A stretch of 53,251 nt of DNA, taken from the IMG/VR virus record IMGVR_UViG_3300034110_000160, positions 1 through 53,251 of that record. The stretch is one strand, 5' to 3'. Numbering within the stretch: the first letter of the stretch is position 1; each line of letters opens with the position of its first letter. The position numbers and the translations under genes were made by a program. Below, in pieces: positions 1-10,300 of this stretch. The notes under the pieces were generated by a model, which was not told where the DNA came from, ran no database searches, and worked only from the letters and a program-made list of their open reading frames with translations. Origin of the DNA: a virus.

Positions 1-1
1 T

Positions 2-76
2 GCTCAATCAATTTTTGACAAGGAGGAAGGTTTTAGATTAGCTACCCCAAAAGAGGTTCAAGAGTTTTATAGCTAA
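2..76 (+). CDS. C-terminal end of an upstream virion gene (partial)
   Basis: Only the last 24 codons are in the window, ending in ATPKEVQEFYS and a TAA stop. The frame is open from base 2. Its position directly before the head-completion genes suggests a capsid-region protein, but too little sequence is present to name it. Confidence 0.5.
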   Translation, partial: AQSIFDKEEGFRLATPKEVQEFYS

Positions 77-91
77 TCATTACCAAATATA

Positions 92-1084
92 ATGGCTGAA
101 GTTTATACAGAAAGTAGCACCCCCGTTAAAACTAAGATTTTTTACGGAGGAGAGGTAGTAGATGCAGACGGAAATGTTTCTGTAACTATTTATGATGTTG
201 CAGATGACCCAGCGATTATTCCTTTGCTGAATCCCGCCGCCGCCACCCCGCTTGCTGTATTAACAGCAACCAAGTTAGATAATGATTTTGGAACATATCA
301 AATTATTCTTCCAAGAACATACACAACCAGACAAAGAAAATTTAAATTTGTTTGGAGCTACTTTATAAATTCAGTTTCTAATTCTCACACAACTTACACA
401 GATGTAGTCACCCCATATGCTAATTTAGCAGAAGTTTATGAAGACTTGAATATTGGAACAGATCCTAGCGATCCAAATTACAAAACGTATCATGAATTAA
501 GAATGGCAGAAAAGTACGGAAGAAAAGTAATTGAAAATTATTGTAATCAGCAATTTTCTGTATATGATGACGTTCAAGTTGCATATGGAGCGGGAACAGA
601 TATTCTTCTGTTGCCTTTTAAATTGATACAGATACATGAAATATACGCAAATGATATCCTATTAATAGATAATATTAACTCAATTAATAATTGGAATTAT
701 TATCCAGTAATATCAGAGACTGGATTTGGAGTTAGAGTAGACAGAACTTATGATATGGACAATACAGTTTATATTGCTAATGGAATGGTTCCTTCAACAG
801 TAAATGATTTAAATTATGGCGGAGCATTTCAAAAAAATGTAAGATATAAGATTCAGGGTAAATTTGGCTGGGATAAAGTTCCAGATAATGTTGAAGAAGC
901 CTGCATTGTTTTAATGAAGGATTACTTCTCTAAAGATCAGCGCTGGAAAGAAAAGTATATTAAGAACGTACAGGCATTTGACTGGAAGTTTGAATACACT
1001 GGAGATGCTTATAAAGGCACAGGTAATCTATATGCCGATCAATTGCTAAACCCATATGTAGTAAATGGTATGGTTGTAATCTAA
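92..1084 (+). CDS. Head-tail connector / head-completion adaptor protein
   Basis: 330 residues. The central part (about 110-300) is rich in helices and has the look of gp6/gp15-type connector adaptors: a tyrosine-rich helical start (YHELRMAEKYGRKVIENYC), a middle beta section, and a C-terminal helical stretch with VEEACIVLMKDYFSKDQRW. The first 110 residues form a separate beta-rich domain (FYGGEVVDADGNVSVTIYD) that resembles an Ig-like decoration or stop module. This type of protein forms a ring under the portal and extends the DNA exit channel. There is no good Shine-Dalgarno sequence before the ATG. It overlaps the next gene by one base (TAATG), so the two are translationally coupled. The assignment rests on gene order and general character, not on a decisive motif. 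Confidence 0.6.
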   Translation: MAEVYTESSTPVKTKIFYGGEVVDADGNVSVTIYDVADDPAIIPLLNPAAATPLAVLTATKLDNDFGTYQIILPRTYTTRQRKFKFVWSYFINSVSNSHTTYTDVVTPYANLAEVYEDLNIGTDPSDPNYKTYHELRMAEKYGRKVIENYCNQQFSVYDDVQVAYGAGTDILLLPFKLIQIHEIYANDILLIDNINSINNWNYYPVISETGFGVRVDRTYDMDNTVYIANGMVPSTVNDLNYGGAFQKNVRYKIQGKFGWDKVPDNVEEACIVLMKDYFSKDQRWKEKYIKNVQAFDWKFEYTGDAYKGTGNLYADQLLNPYVVNGMVVI

Positions 1085-1512
1085 TGAATGATTTAATTTA
1101 TCCAATGCTCTATATGAAAATGGATGTGTATAGGCAAGTAGATTCTCAAGATGCATCTACTGGAGCGATTAAGAAAGAATGGAATTTTTACGAAACTATT
1201 CCATGTAGCGCTAAAGGAAGTATTACCAATTCCTCTACATCCAGAGGCGGAGACAAAGAAGTATACTCTACTAAATATGCTTATAACCAATTCATAGATG
1301 TTAGAACTTTAAGAAAATTAAACTCAAGAGAAAAAGTAACCAATATCTCAAATCAATCAGGAGAGGTTATTTGGGAAGAACTAAATTATCCTACTAGCAC
1401 CCCGACAGTATTTGAAGTAACAGGAACAACTCCAATCACCGACCCGTTTGGCAGTGTCCTAGGATATAACTCAACTCTTAAGAGATCGGAAAATCAACAA
1501 ATTGGCATCTAG
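1084..1512 (+). CDS. Head closure / head-tail joining protein (probable)
   Basis: 142 residues, mostly beta, with a start resembling stopper or head-closure proteins (MLYMKMDVYRQVDSQDAST followed by KKEWNFYETIPC). Such proteins of the SPP1 gp16 / HK97 gp7-like class close the connector after packaging and present the surface to which the tail docks. The start ATG overlaps the stop of the adaptor gene by one base and its end overlaps the following gene by 11 bases, the usual arrangement of the neck operon. The family call depends on its position between the adaptor and the neck/tail-terminator genes. It could also be an unrelated minor head protein. Confidence 0.55.
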   Translation: MNDLIYPMLYMKMDVYRQVDSQDASTGAIKKEWNFYETIPCSAKGSITNSSTSRGGDKEVYSTKYAYNQFIDVRTLRKLNSREKVTNISNQSGEVIWEELNYPTSTPTVFEVTGTTPITDPFGSVLGYNSTLKRSENQQIGI

Positions 1513-2287
1513 CCAATTGCTAGTCCAGGCTGCTAGCGGCCTAGAAAAATTAATGGTCGGCAGCGGAGACGGAGTTCTTAAAGATAGTACAGTTGCTCAA
1601 ATATCGGCAGCAATTTATTATCAGGCAAATGTCTTATCACAAGTAACAACAAATAATGGATTTGAAGCTCTGTTTGCTAAAACACTGTTTAATCAAATAA
1701 ACAAAGATTTTGGATTATATATAGATGCTCAGGCAAGAATGAAACCAAAGGCTTTACACCATGTTTATGAATGGGATGATACTGGAAATTCAACAAAAAG
1801 ACTTTTTAGACTAAGTAGAAAAATGTCTAATGGATTAAGTTTTCAAATTGGATATAAATTTATTTTATCTAAGACTGCTCCAGTAAAAACAAGAAATCAA
1901 AAAAGATATGTATTTAAAAATAAAGCTTCTATCATGGAACAAGGTATACCCGTTATAATCACTCCAAGGACCCCTGGAGGCCGCTTAGTGTTTGAGTACA
2001 TGGGAGAACCTATGTTTATGCCAAAGGGGGCTTCAGTGACCGTACAGCGCCCTGGAGGACGTGCAGCAACTCATCAATTTAAATTACATTATGCTAAATT
2101 TTTTACAGGAGACTTAGTTAATCTATCAATTAAAAAATCGGGATTCCAAAGAATATTTAATGATAGAATAGCTAGAGCAATGGGATTACCTTTAGATATT
2201 AAAAAGGTTAAATATTCATTCTCGCCAAATGCGGTAAGGATGCAATCTTTGTCAGCAGTACAAGCAGCATTTGGAGGAATACTATGA
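1502..2287 (+). CDS. Neck / minor capsid or tail-completion protein
   Basis: 261 residues from a TTG start that overlaps the previous gene by 11 bases. An in-frame ATG at 1553 is an alternative, shortening the protein by 17 residues; neither has a strong ribosome-binding site. The protein is basic in its middle part (SKTAPVKTRNQKRYVFKNK) and has glycine-proline-arginine loops (TPRTPGGRLVFEY, TVQRPGGRAATH). HK97 gp10-like proteins occupy this slot in siphoviruses, between head closure and tail terminator. I infer a neck role from order alone. Its last codons overlap the next gene's ATG by four bases. Confidence 0.5.
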   Translation: MASSQLLVQAASGLEKLMVGSGDGVLKDSTVAQISAAIYYQANVLSQVTTNNGFEALFAKTLFNQINKDFGLYIDAQARMKPKALHHVYEWDDTGNSTKRLFRLSRKMSNGLSFQIGYKFILSKTAPVKTRNQKRYVFKNKASIMEQGIPVIITPRTPGGRLVFEYMGEPMFMPKGASVTVQRPGGRAATHQFKLHYAKFFTGDLVNLSIKKSGFQRIFNDRIARAMGLPLDIKKVKYSFSPNAVRMQSLSAVQAAFGGIL

Positions 2288-2796
2288 CAGTAAATTATAA
2301 ATTAGACATGATCCATGATCTAAGAAAGCACCTCTGGGATGAATTAATTAACAAGGCAATCTTTGACCCACAAGATTATTATAGCGACAATATTGGTCAA
2401 GAGATTATTCCTATCATTCCTGTCCAGCAACAACCAGAGCTTAATCAATTTTTGAGCGGAAAGAAGCACATTGTCTATGATAAAATAGGAATGTCTTATG
2501 AAGATAATTGGGCAATATGTTGTGAGCAAATTTTATTTACTATTTATTCGGTAGAAATAGACGAAATTAATGAAATAAGAAACTTAATGGTAGATACATT
2601 TAGAAGAATGGATGAGTCGGCTAAAGATATTAACAACAATACGTCTTTATCAAAAAAGTTTAAATTTCATAGCATTTATATGGCCGATATATCTAATACT
2701 AGCCCATCAGAAGAGTCAAAGGGATTCTTGTCTACAGACGTAATTATTGAGGTAAAGTATTCAAGACATTTAGACTTAGACGGCAAATTTCTTTAA
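2284..2796 (+). CDS. Tail terminator / head-to-tail joining protein
   Basis: 170 residues, starting four bases inside the preceding gene (ATGA overlap). It opens with a helix (DMIHDLRKHLWDELINKA) and continues as an alpha/beta protein, as expected of tail-terminator proteins of the gpU/gp17 class. These form a hexameric ring that stops tail-tube polymerisation and binds the neck. It is the last gene before the major tail protein, which is the usual place. A hairpin with a short T run overlaps its stop codon, so transcription may partly end here before the strongly expressed tail-tube gene. Confidence 0.55.
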   Translation: MTVNYKLDMIHDLRKHLWDELINKAIFDPQDYYSDNIGQEIIPIIPVQQQPELNQFLSGKKHIVYDKIGMSYEDNWAICCEQILFTIYSVEIDEINEIRNLMVDTFRRMDESAKDINNNTSLSKKFKFHSIYMADISNTSPSEESKGFLSTDVIIEVKYSRHLDLDGKFL

Positions 2797-2805
2797 TTTG
2801 CCTTT
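2782..2805 (+). terminator. Weak hairpin terminator after the neck operon
   Basis: GGCAAATT (2782-2789) pairs perfectly with AATTTGCC (2795-2802) across a five-base loop, followed by TTTA. The stem overlaps the TAA stop of the tail-terminator gene. The T run is short, so it may only reduce transcription or act as a processing site. Confidence 0.4.
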
Positions 2806-2846
2806 AGGTGCATTATAGCGTATTATTTGATATAGAGGAAAGGGCC

Positions 2847-2876
2847 TAGCCAGCCAAAATGATTTAAAAATATACT
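2847..2876 (+). promoter_or_regulatory. Candidate promoter for the major tail gene
   Basis: TAGCCA (2847-2852) and TATACT (2871-2876) with an 18-base spacer. The predicted start near 2883 leaves a short leader holding the AGGAGG ribosome site. The -35 match is modest. Confidence 0.35.
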
Positions 2877-2898
2877 TTTGAAAGTAGGAGGAAATAAC

Positions 2899-3612
2899 AT
2901 GGCACAATCAGTAGGTAACGCTAAAAATATTCTAGTTGGAGCATCTCCATTATTTTTGTCAACTGTTGACATTAATGATGCAGATTATATCCCTAACGCA
3001 GATCCATCTAACGTAGGTATTGGATCAGCCGCAAATACAGTAGGAGTTCCAGCATTCGCAGCAGGAGTTTCATACGCAAATACACTTAATGCTGTTAACC
3101 AGACAGCAGGACTATTTGGATACCGTAACGTTGGTTTTACCAACAATGGTCTTCAGGTCACATACAACCCAACATTTGACTCAGTAACCGTTGATCAATT
3201 GCTTGATACAGCTAAGCTGTTCAAGTCTGCAATGGAAGTTATGATTGCAACAGAAATGTCAGAAGGTACTTTAGAAAATATTGTAGCAGTATTCGGACAA
3301 TCTGCAGACACACTAGGTGCAGTATCAGGTTCATCAACTACTACCAAGCAGGTACTTGGTATAGCTGGAGGTGCTCTTGGACAAGCTCCAACAGAGCGTC
3401 AGCTAATTGCAGTTGGACAAGCCCCATCATCTAGCTCAACAACATCAGAGCGTGTATATTATGCACGTAGAGTTTTGTCTGTACAACAGTCACAATTCTC
3501 ACTTGCTCGTAACGCAGCAACCACATTCCCAGTAACATTCCGTCTTCTTCCAGATGCGGACTATGCTGGATCAGAATACGGTAAAATTATTGACCGTGTA
3601 CTAGTAGTATAA
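2899..3612 (+). CDS. Major tail (tube) protein
   Basis: 237 residues. I chose the ATG at 2899 because TAGGAGGAAATAAC before it is a near-perfect Shine-Dalgarno sequence; an upstream in-frame TTG at 2878 would run through that site. The protein is rich in Ala, Ser, Thr, Val and Gly and has the beta-strand/loop texture of tail-tube subunits, ending in VTFRLLPDADYAGSEYGKI. Its place just upstream of the two tail-assembly chaperones and tape measure is canonical. Arginine is mostly coded CGT here, whereas neighbouring genes use AGA, a sign of selection for high expression. It sits between its own candidate promoter and a strong terminator, as expected of an abundant virion protein. Confidence 0.85.
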   Translation: MAQSVGNAKNILVGASPLFLSTVDINDADYIPNADPSNVGIGSAANTVGVPAFAAGVSYANTLNAVNQTAGLFGYRNVGFTNNGLQVTYNPTFDSVTVDQLLDTAKLFKSAMEVMIATEMSEGTLENIVAVFGQSADTLGAVSGSSTTTKQVLGIAGGALGQAPTERQLIAVGQAPSSSSTTSERVYYARRVLSVQQSQFSLARNAATTFPVTFRLLPDADYAGSEYGKIIDRVLVV

Positions 3613-3635
3613 TTAATTTATTTAATTAAAGAATT

Positions 3636-3657
3636 CCCCCCAGAAATGGGGGGTTTT
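3636..3657 (+). terminator. Rho-independent terminator after the major tail gene
   Basis: Six C (3636-3641), loop AGAAAT, six G (3648-3653), then TTTT. It is a compact GC stem in very AT-rich DNA, directly after the major tail gene and before a new promoter. Confidence 0.85.
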
Positions 3658-3661
3658 CTAT

Positions 3662-3690
3662 TTGTAGTGATAAAACCTATATGTTATAAT
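3662..3690 (+). promoter_or_regulatory. Promoter for the tail chaperone / tape-measure operon
   Basis: TTGTAG (3662-3667), 17-base spacer, TATAAT (3685-3690) preceded by TG at 3682-3683 (extended -10). The start near 3697 gives a 20-base leader with TAGGAGG before the ATG at 3717. Confidence 0.7.
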
Positions 3691-3716
3691 AATTAAGACA
3701 ATCCTAGGAGGATACA

Positions 3717-4049
3717 ATGGCAAGCACAGTATATGATGTAGAAGAAATTACATTACAAAATGGCGCAGTAGTCAAACTAAAGCCGCTCACAATTAAAGAG
3801 CTAAGAAAGTTCATGGCGGCAATTCAAAAAACCGCAACGGCAGAAACAGAAGATGAGACTCTAACAATTCTAATTGATGCTTGTGCAGTAGCACTAGAAA
3901 AGCAGCTACCAGAATTAACTAAAGATAGAGACGCATTTGAAGATGTTTTGGATGTTCCAACAATCAACCGCATTCTTGAAATTTGCGGAGGTATTAAGAT
4001 GGATGACCCAAACCTTCTAGCGGCAGCGGTTCTGGCTGGTCAGAACTAG
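3717..4049 (+). CDS. Tail assembly chaperone G (short product)
   Basis: 110 residues, begun at an ATG with TAGGAGGATACA upstream. The N-terminal pattern (VYDVEEITLQNGAVVKLKPL then TIKELRKFMAAI) is typical of phage tail-assembly chaperones derived from T-protein/GT families: a substitution-module beta hairpin followed by helices. The zero-frame product stops at TAG 4047. A slippery CCCAAAC at 4007-4013 in the X XXY YYZ register lets some ribosomes move back one base and make the longer GT protein. The short and long forms coat the tape-measure protein and recruit tail-tube subunits during assembly; they are normally absent from the mature virion. Confidence 0.85.
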   Translation: MASTVYDVEEITLQNGAVVKLKPLTIKELRKFMAAIQKTATAETEDETLTILIDACAVALEKQLPELTKDRDAFEDVLDVPTINRILEICGGIKMDDPNLLAAAVLAGQN

Positions 4050-4375
4050 ATTTAGCCGCATTAGAAGGGGAAGTTTTTCTTTTAGGTAATTGGAAAAATT
4101 ACGAAGAACTAGAAGATAATCTTTCAATGCCAGAACTAGTACAAACTTTTAAAGCAATGCAAAAAACTGAAGAAGATAAACGTAGATTCTTAGCTTCAAT
4201 ACAAGGCATTGATTTAAATGAAAATAAAGAAGAAGAAGGCACAACTTTTGAAGATATCCAAAGAAGAGTATTCGGAATAGAAGCAAGTGGAGACGATGTA
4301 GTTTCACTACAGGGAACATTTGCAGCACAAGCTGGATTTGGTATCGGAGCAGGATTGGGTTATTCTAAGGAGTAA
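3717..4375 (+). CDS. Tail assembly chaperone GT (frameshift fusion)
   Basis: Made by joining 3717..4013 to 4013..4375 through a -1 slip, giving about 219 residues. The new frame reads SSGSGSGWSELDLAALEGEV and continues with GNWKNYEELEDNLSMPEL, an acidic segment characteristic of the T part of GT proteins in tailed phages. The stretch from the ATG at 4127 has no ribosome-binding site and is best read as the back half of this fusion rather than a separate gene. The C-terminal extension is thought to contact the tail-tube protein while the shared G part binds the tape measure. The stop is five bases before the tape-measure ATG. Confidence 0.8.
4007..4013 (+). promoter_or_regulatory. -1 ribosomal frameshift slippery site
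   Basis: CCCAAAC read as C CCA AAC in the frame of the chaperone G gene: all three pairs of positions can re-pair after slipping back one base. The -1 frame is closed by TGA at 4004 just upstream and open from 4007 to 4375. Position near the end of G, directly before the tape measure, is the conserved place for this signal. Confidence 0.85.
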
Positions 4376-4380
4376 TATAG

Positions 4381-7300
4381 ATGGCTGATGAGCAGATAGT
4401 AACTAATATAGTTGCTAGGTCTGATTTTTCAGGGTTAATTGCAGATGTGCAACGAACCACGGCAGCGCTAGCTAAATTACAACAAGAACTATCCATAACA
4501 AATAAGACATTAGCAGCACAGGCTGGCCAGATTCAAAAGTCGTTTTCCGAAACGCTTAGAAGCACTGGCCAGTTTTCTTCTCATTTTGTAACAGTAGGTT
4601 CACAGGTAGAAGCCTTTGGCAGAAGTTTAGATGGCGGAAAGTTAAAGCTAAAAGATTATTTTAGAACATGGCAAGACCACACAAGAACTTCAGGCGGATT
4701 AATCAGAGACCTTGCTAGACAGCAAGTATCACTTCAAAATGCTATTGTACAGCCATTAGGTAGAACAGCTGATGGCTTAATGAAGTTTAATGTACAAGTT
4801 CCAAAAGGCTTAGACGCAGTAGCCAATAAGACAGCAATAGCTAAAAAAGAATTACAAATTTATAACAAAGTTATTCAGGACGGCGGAGTTCAATTAATTA
4901 ACTGGGGTAAGAATACTCAGTGGGCAGGTCGTCAATTAACAGTTGGATTAACAGTTCCAATTGCAGCATTTGGCATGGCAGCATCTAAAGCATTTAGAGA
5001 AGCTGATCAAGAGCTTGTAAGACTTACCAAGGTTTATGGTGGAGTTGCAGCAACTAGTTCAATTGAATTAGCAAAGGTCAGAAAAGATGTTACAGCAACT
5101 GCTAGAGAACTAGCCTCCGCGTATGGATCCTCCTTTAAAGAAACAATTGCTTTGGCGGCAGATATTGCAGCAACAGGAAAACAAGGTAACGAACTTTTAG
5201 CATCAACAAAAGAAACAACTCGTCTAGCAGTACTTGGTGAAGTAGACAGACAAGATGCCATGAAAGCCACTCTAGCAATTCAAACTACATTTAAACAGAA
5301 CACTGATCAACTTTCTGAATCTATTAACTTTCTTAACGCAGTTGAAAACCAGACATCAACAAGCCTTGCAGATTTAATTGAAGCTATTCCAAAAGCTGGT
5401 CCAGTTATTCAAGGCATGGGCGGAAGCGTAAAAGATTTAGCACTTTATCTTACAGCAATGAAAGAAGGCGGAATCAATGCGTCAGAAGGAGCAAACGCTC
5501 TTAAGTCAGCGCTTGCATCATTAATTAATCCTACAAAAGTAGCAAAAGGATTATTTGCAGACATGGGGATTGACCTTAGTGGAATAGTAACAAAGAATGC
5601 TGGCAATCTAACAAATACAATTTCAGAATTGCAAAAAGCATTAGATACTCTAAATCCATTACAAAAACAACAGGCAATCGAGCAGCTATTTGGCAAGTTC
5701 CAATTTGCCAGAATGAATGCTTTATTTGCTAACCTTGGAAAACAAGGATCTCAGACTCTTCAAGTTATGGACTTGATGAAAGCAAGTAGCGCAGATTTAG
5801 CAAATGTAGCAGGCCGAGAATTAGCACAGATTACTGAATCCGCTTCTGGTAAATATCAAAGAGCTCTACAGACATTAAAAGCAGACTTAGCTGGAGTTGG
5901 AGAGTCTTTCTTAAATGTTCAAACATTCTTCTTAAATCTAACAAGCTCGGTAGTTAAGTTTATTGAAATGCTTCCTGGCCCAGTTAAGTCAATGCTCACA
6001 CTTGTAGCAGGAATTACTGCTTTGGCTGGCCCAATCATTATGTTAACTGGTGTGTTTGCTAACTTTATTGGTTATGTTATTAAAGGCATTGGTCACCTAA
6101 AAGCTTTATTTAGAGGCGGAGAAGGCTTTAGATTATTAACTCCAGAAATATTGGCTGCAAGTAAGGCTGGAAGTTTAGTAGAGAAAACATTCTATAGCGA
6201 TGCCGCAGCAGCAGACATTCTAAGTGCTTCTCTTAAAAACTTAATTACAGAATTTACTATACTACAACAAAAAGCTGCTTCTGGAGCCATATCGGTTCAA
6301 CCAACAATTGCTACTATAGCAGGAACTGTTGCGCTAGCGGGAACTCCAGGAGGCATATATAGAGGTGTATCTGTAGATCCAAGTAATCCTCTTGTAGGCA
6401 GAATGGGAACAAGAGCAAGTGCCCATATGAATCCTGTTGGAAGTATGACAGAGGCAGAAAGAGCAGCACAAACAATATTTGGCATGGTTCCAGGACCAAT
6501 TCCAGTTAATAGAAAAATTGGAAGAAATCCTCAGATGTATGCCGATCATGGATTGCCAGCCATTCCTGGACTTACTACAATTGGCGGAGTATCAACAGGA
6601 GTAATTCCAGAAGAAGCAGCTAAATGGCATGCAATGACTGGTGCTATAGCAATGCAATCAGAAGCAGAAATTGCGCTATTAAAGAAAGAAGTTGCTGCAA
6701 CTGGTACTGTAACCCATGAACTTTCTGGTTCATATCAAGCACTTCTTCCAGAAATAACAAGACTAACAAAATTGGCAGCTCAAGAAGGTGCGGCAATTGT
6801 TGCACAAACACAAGCTGGAGCAATTACAGTAGAACAAGCTAGAGCAAAAATTGTAGCATTAAATGCTAGAGTAGAAGCGATGATTGCAGAAACAACTACA
6901 CAAATTGCAATTACACAAGGTAGAACTGCAAATCTAACAATGGTTCCATTTACAAATCAGCCAGTAGTTGATCCAAAAACTGGCAAGTCAAATATGAAAG
7001 AGATGTTCCACAAAACTCCTACTGCGACATTAGTAGATAATGTTGCTAGAGCATTAGGTGGAATCAGAACTTCGGGTGGTGGCTTTAGTACAGAAACGAC
7101 AATAAGACGTAATCAAGGCGGACCAATTTATCGTAATCAAGGCGGACCAATTTATTATAATGATGGTTCTAGATCAGTAGTTCCAGGCCCAAATGTAAAT
7201 AAAGATGTTGTTCCAGCAATGCTTACCCCAGGAGAGTTTGTTGTAAATAAAGCAGCAACACAAGCAAACCTTCCACTTTTGCAAGCAATTAATGGTGGTC

Positions 7301-10300
7301 GTGGAATTGGTGGATACAATAATAATCTTGGAGGCTTTATGTCTTCAACTGTTGTAAATGCAATTTTAAGAATGTTCGGCGTAAAATCAGGAAGTTCAAA
7401 GCCTGCAAAATTACTAGGCAACTGGGGAATGATTCTGCCCAATTCAATAAACAGGAGATTAAAATATGGCAGAGCTACTGGCTCAGAATTAATACCACAT
7501 ATTGCAAACAGCAAAAATTTAATAGATGTTGAAAGATTCCTGTCATTTAAAAAAGTTGATCCTTCCGATATAAGTTATGTTCAATCAGAAATATCTAAAC
7601 AAATACAATCACGAATTTCTCCAGATCAACTGTATGGCGATCCTGAGTTGGGAAGAATTGCATTTTCTGTAATTACTTCTAAGATAAGAGCACTAGAGTC
7701 TAAGTATCCAGGAATAAGTCTAGCTTATCAAAAAGATAGAATGTCTCCAGGAAGAAGAGACACACAAAGCTCAAGTTCAGCACATGGCCCAAGCCCTACT
7801 GGAATAAATGTTCCAGGAGCAAGACCTAGCAGTTATGGTTCAGGAAGCGGAAAAGGAAAAGATAGAACCGTATGGGCTCATTTTGGAGATCAGCAATTTG
7901 ATGATAATATTGGCATGCTTGCACGAGATCTTAACATTCCACAAAGAAAAATGGGTGGTCCAGTATCTGGAGCTTTCCCATATGTTGTAGGAGAAAATGG
8001 ACCAGAACTTTTTGTTCCGCAAAATAGCGGAAAAATAATTCCAGGATTTAATAATGGGGGACAAGTTCAGAACTTTGCTCAGGGTGGCGAAGTAATGGCC
8101 ATGCTAATGAGAATGATTCCAGGAATGGCTGGATATGGATTAGGTTCAAAATTAACTGGCGGATCAATGATGGGTGGATTGCTTGGAAGTATGGGCGGAG
8201 ATCTTCTAGGAAATGTACTAGCTAATAAAATTTTAAACATTGGAAAAGCAGCAGGAGAAGTAACTAAAAAAGTTTCATTAACTCAAAAGGCATTATCATT
8301 TTTAAAAGCTAAACCAGTTTTTGGTTGGACTGCAGCACTCGTAGCAGGAGCAGCAATAATAAAATCTGTAAATGATAAAGTTAATGAGCATAGAAGAGTA
8401 ATTAATTTAGCATTTGGACAAACCGCTGAAAGTGCTTCTAAGCTGGGAATTAATTATAAATCATTAAATGAACAGTTAAAAGATTTTAAAACTCAATCAG
8501 ATTTAGCCGCAGCTGCTGCAGCTTCATTTTATGCTTCATCAACAATGGTGAATGGACTAAACTTAACAATTAAAGAGCTTAAAGAACTTAAAGAAACTGT
8601 TCAAAAAGATCTTCCAGATTTTATTGAAGTATTTAACAAAGCTGGCGCAGATGAAGTAGTTCAAAAAGCATCTCAATTAAAATCACAATTTATTTCAGGC
8701 GGAATGAGTGCTGAAAAGGCAAGCAATACCATATATGCGTTAATTTTAAGTTCTGATAAAGCTTCATCAGCGCTTACTGTTTTAGCAGACAAAGGATTTG
8801 GTTTAATAATTGATAAAAGCACTGCAGCTATTTCTAGTGTTGAAACCTTTAATGGTTTATTAAAAGAAGGAAACGTAGATCAAATTGGAGATTCTTTTTA
8901 TAGTTTAATTAGCGGCGTTCAAGAGATGGAAAAATCTTTAATTGGAACTGAAGATGAAACTGGTAAAATTGTTGATGCATCTAAAGCCTGGGCTATTACA
9001 ATGGAAAAAGTTAATGCTGCTCAAGGAAGTTCAGAATCGTTAACAGTTGCTCAATATTATGCATTATTGAAGTTGGCTCCAGAATTAGAGAATGTTTTAA
9101 ATGGATCTGAAAATACCGCTGCGGCCTTGGCAAAATGGAAGATATACCTAACTGGTGCTAAAGTAGAGTTAAAGTCAATGACAAATGATATGGCAATTGC
9201 TTTAGCAACAGCTCAAATAAATTTATCAGCTTTATTAAGTGGTGGTAGTTCTGGAACAGATCTAGATAAACTATATAATGCAATACAAAAAGCAGAAAAA
9301 TCAAATACAAGTAATTCAGATGCAATTCAAAAAAATGCTGAAAAGTCTAGAGATGCTATTAACGCAGAAATTAAGTTACATCAAAAAAATATTGATAAGA
9401 TTAAAGAAGAAGCGGATGCCAGAAGAAAGTCTTTGTCTAGACAATCAGAAGATGAAGATATTCTTACTCAAATAAAGAAAAAGCAATTAGAGTATCAAGA
9501 TGCTTTAGCTATGGGAGATTCTGCAACTGCTGCACAAACTCAACTAGATCTTCAAATGCTTCAAAGAAGTCAGCAAAAAACTTTAGCAATAAGAGCAATA
9601 GATGATAAAGAAAAAGCAGACACGGCAGATCAGCAAGCAAAAATTGATAAGCTTCAAGAAAAATTAGAGAATTCTTCAAAAATTCTTCAAAAGCAATTGG
9701 ATGGAGTAAAGGATGCCACCACAAAACTTGAAGCATTAAAACAATTAATGCTTGATACAGTTGCTTTTATTAATAAATCTGGAAATATAGATACCCAAGC
9801 AGAAATTGATGGTGCAAATGCTTTGCAAGCCAGAGCAGATAAACTAGTGCCTGGTCTAAAAATAGGAGTAGTTGCCCCAACTCCAGCAGAAAAACAAATG
9901 TCAGATCTTATGACCAAGTTCGGCTTCCCTAATTTAGGTACACCAAATGTAAAAACTGGAATAGATAGTATACTAAATCAAGTTCTTGGCGAGGATGGAA
10001 AATCTTTAACAACAGCAGATAAAAATGCTCTCGCCAATAGCGGTATCCTAACAAAGATACTTGCAGCCGTTAGCGGCAAGCCAACTCAAATTGCTGCAAA
10101 AGATTTAATTACAGATGGCAATAAAAAATTTATTAGTCCTACAACATTAAGTAGATACGGCATTGCTCCTGATGAAGGTAAAACTACATACATAGGTAAA
10201 ATAATTGAGTCTGACAATCAAAAATATCAAATTGTTAGCTTTAATGTAAGTACTGGATTTACCTTAAAGAAGCTTGCAACAGGTGGGCCAATCAAACATT

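Noticed and set aside
2878-2898. TTG start for the major tail protein at 2878
   Set aside because: The AGGAGG site would be inside the coding region; the ATG at 2899 is ideally spaced.
4127-4375. A separate gene starting at ATG 4127
   Set aside because: No ribosome-binding site; the frame extends upstream to the slippery site and matches the T part of the GT fusion.
7155-7514. 119-codon minus-strand frame inside the tape measure
   Set aside because: No ribosome-binding site, and the + frame is continuous and clearly coding; all other genes are on the + strand.
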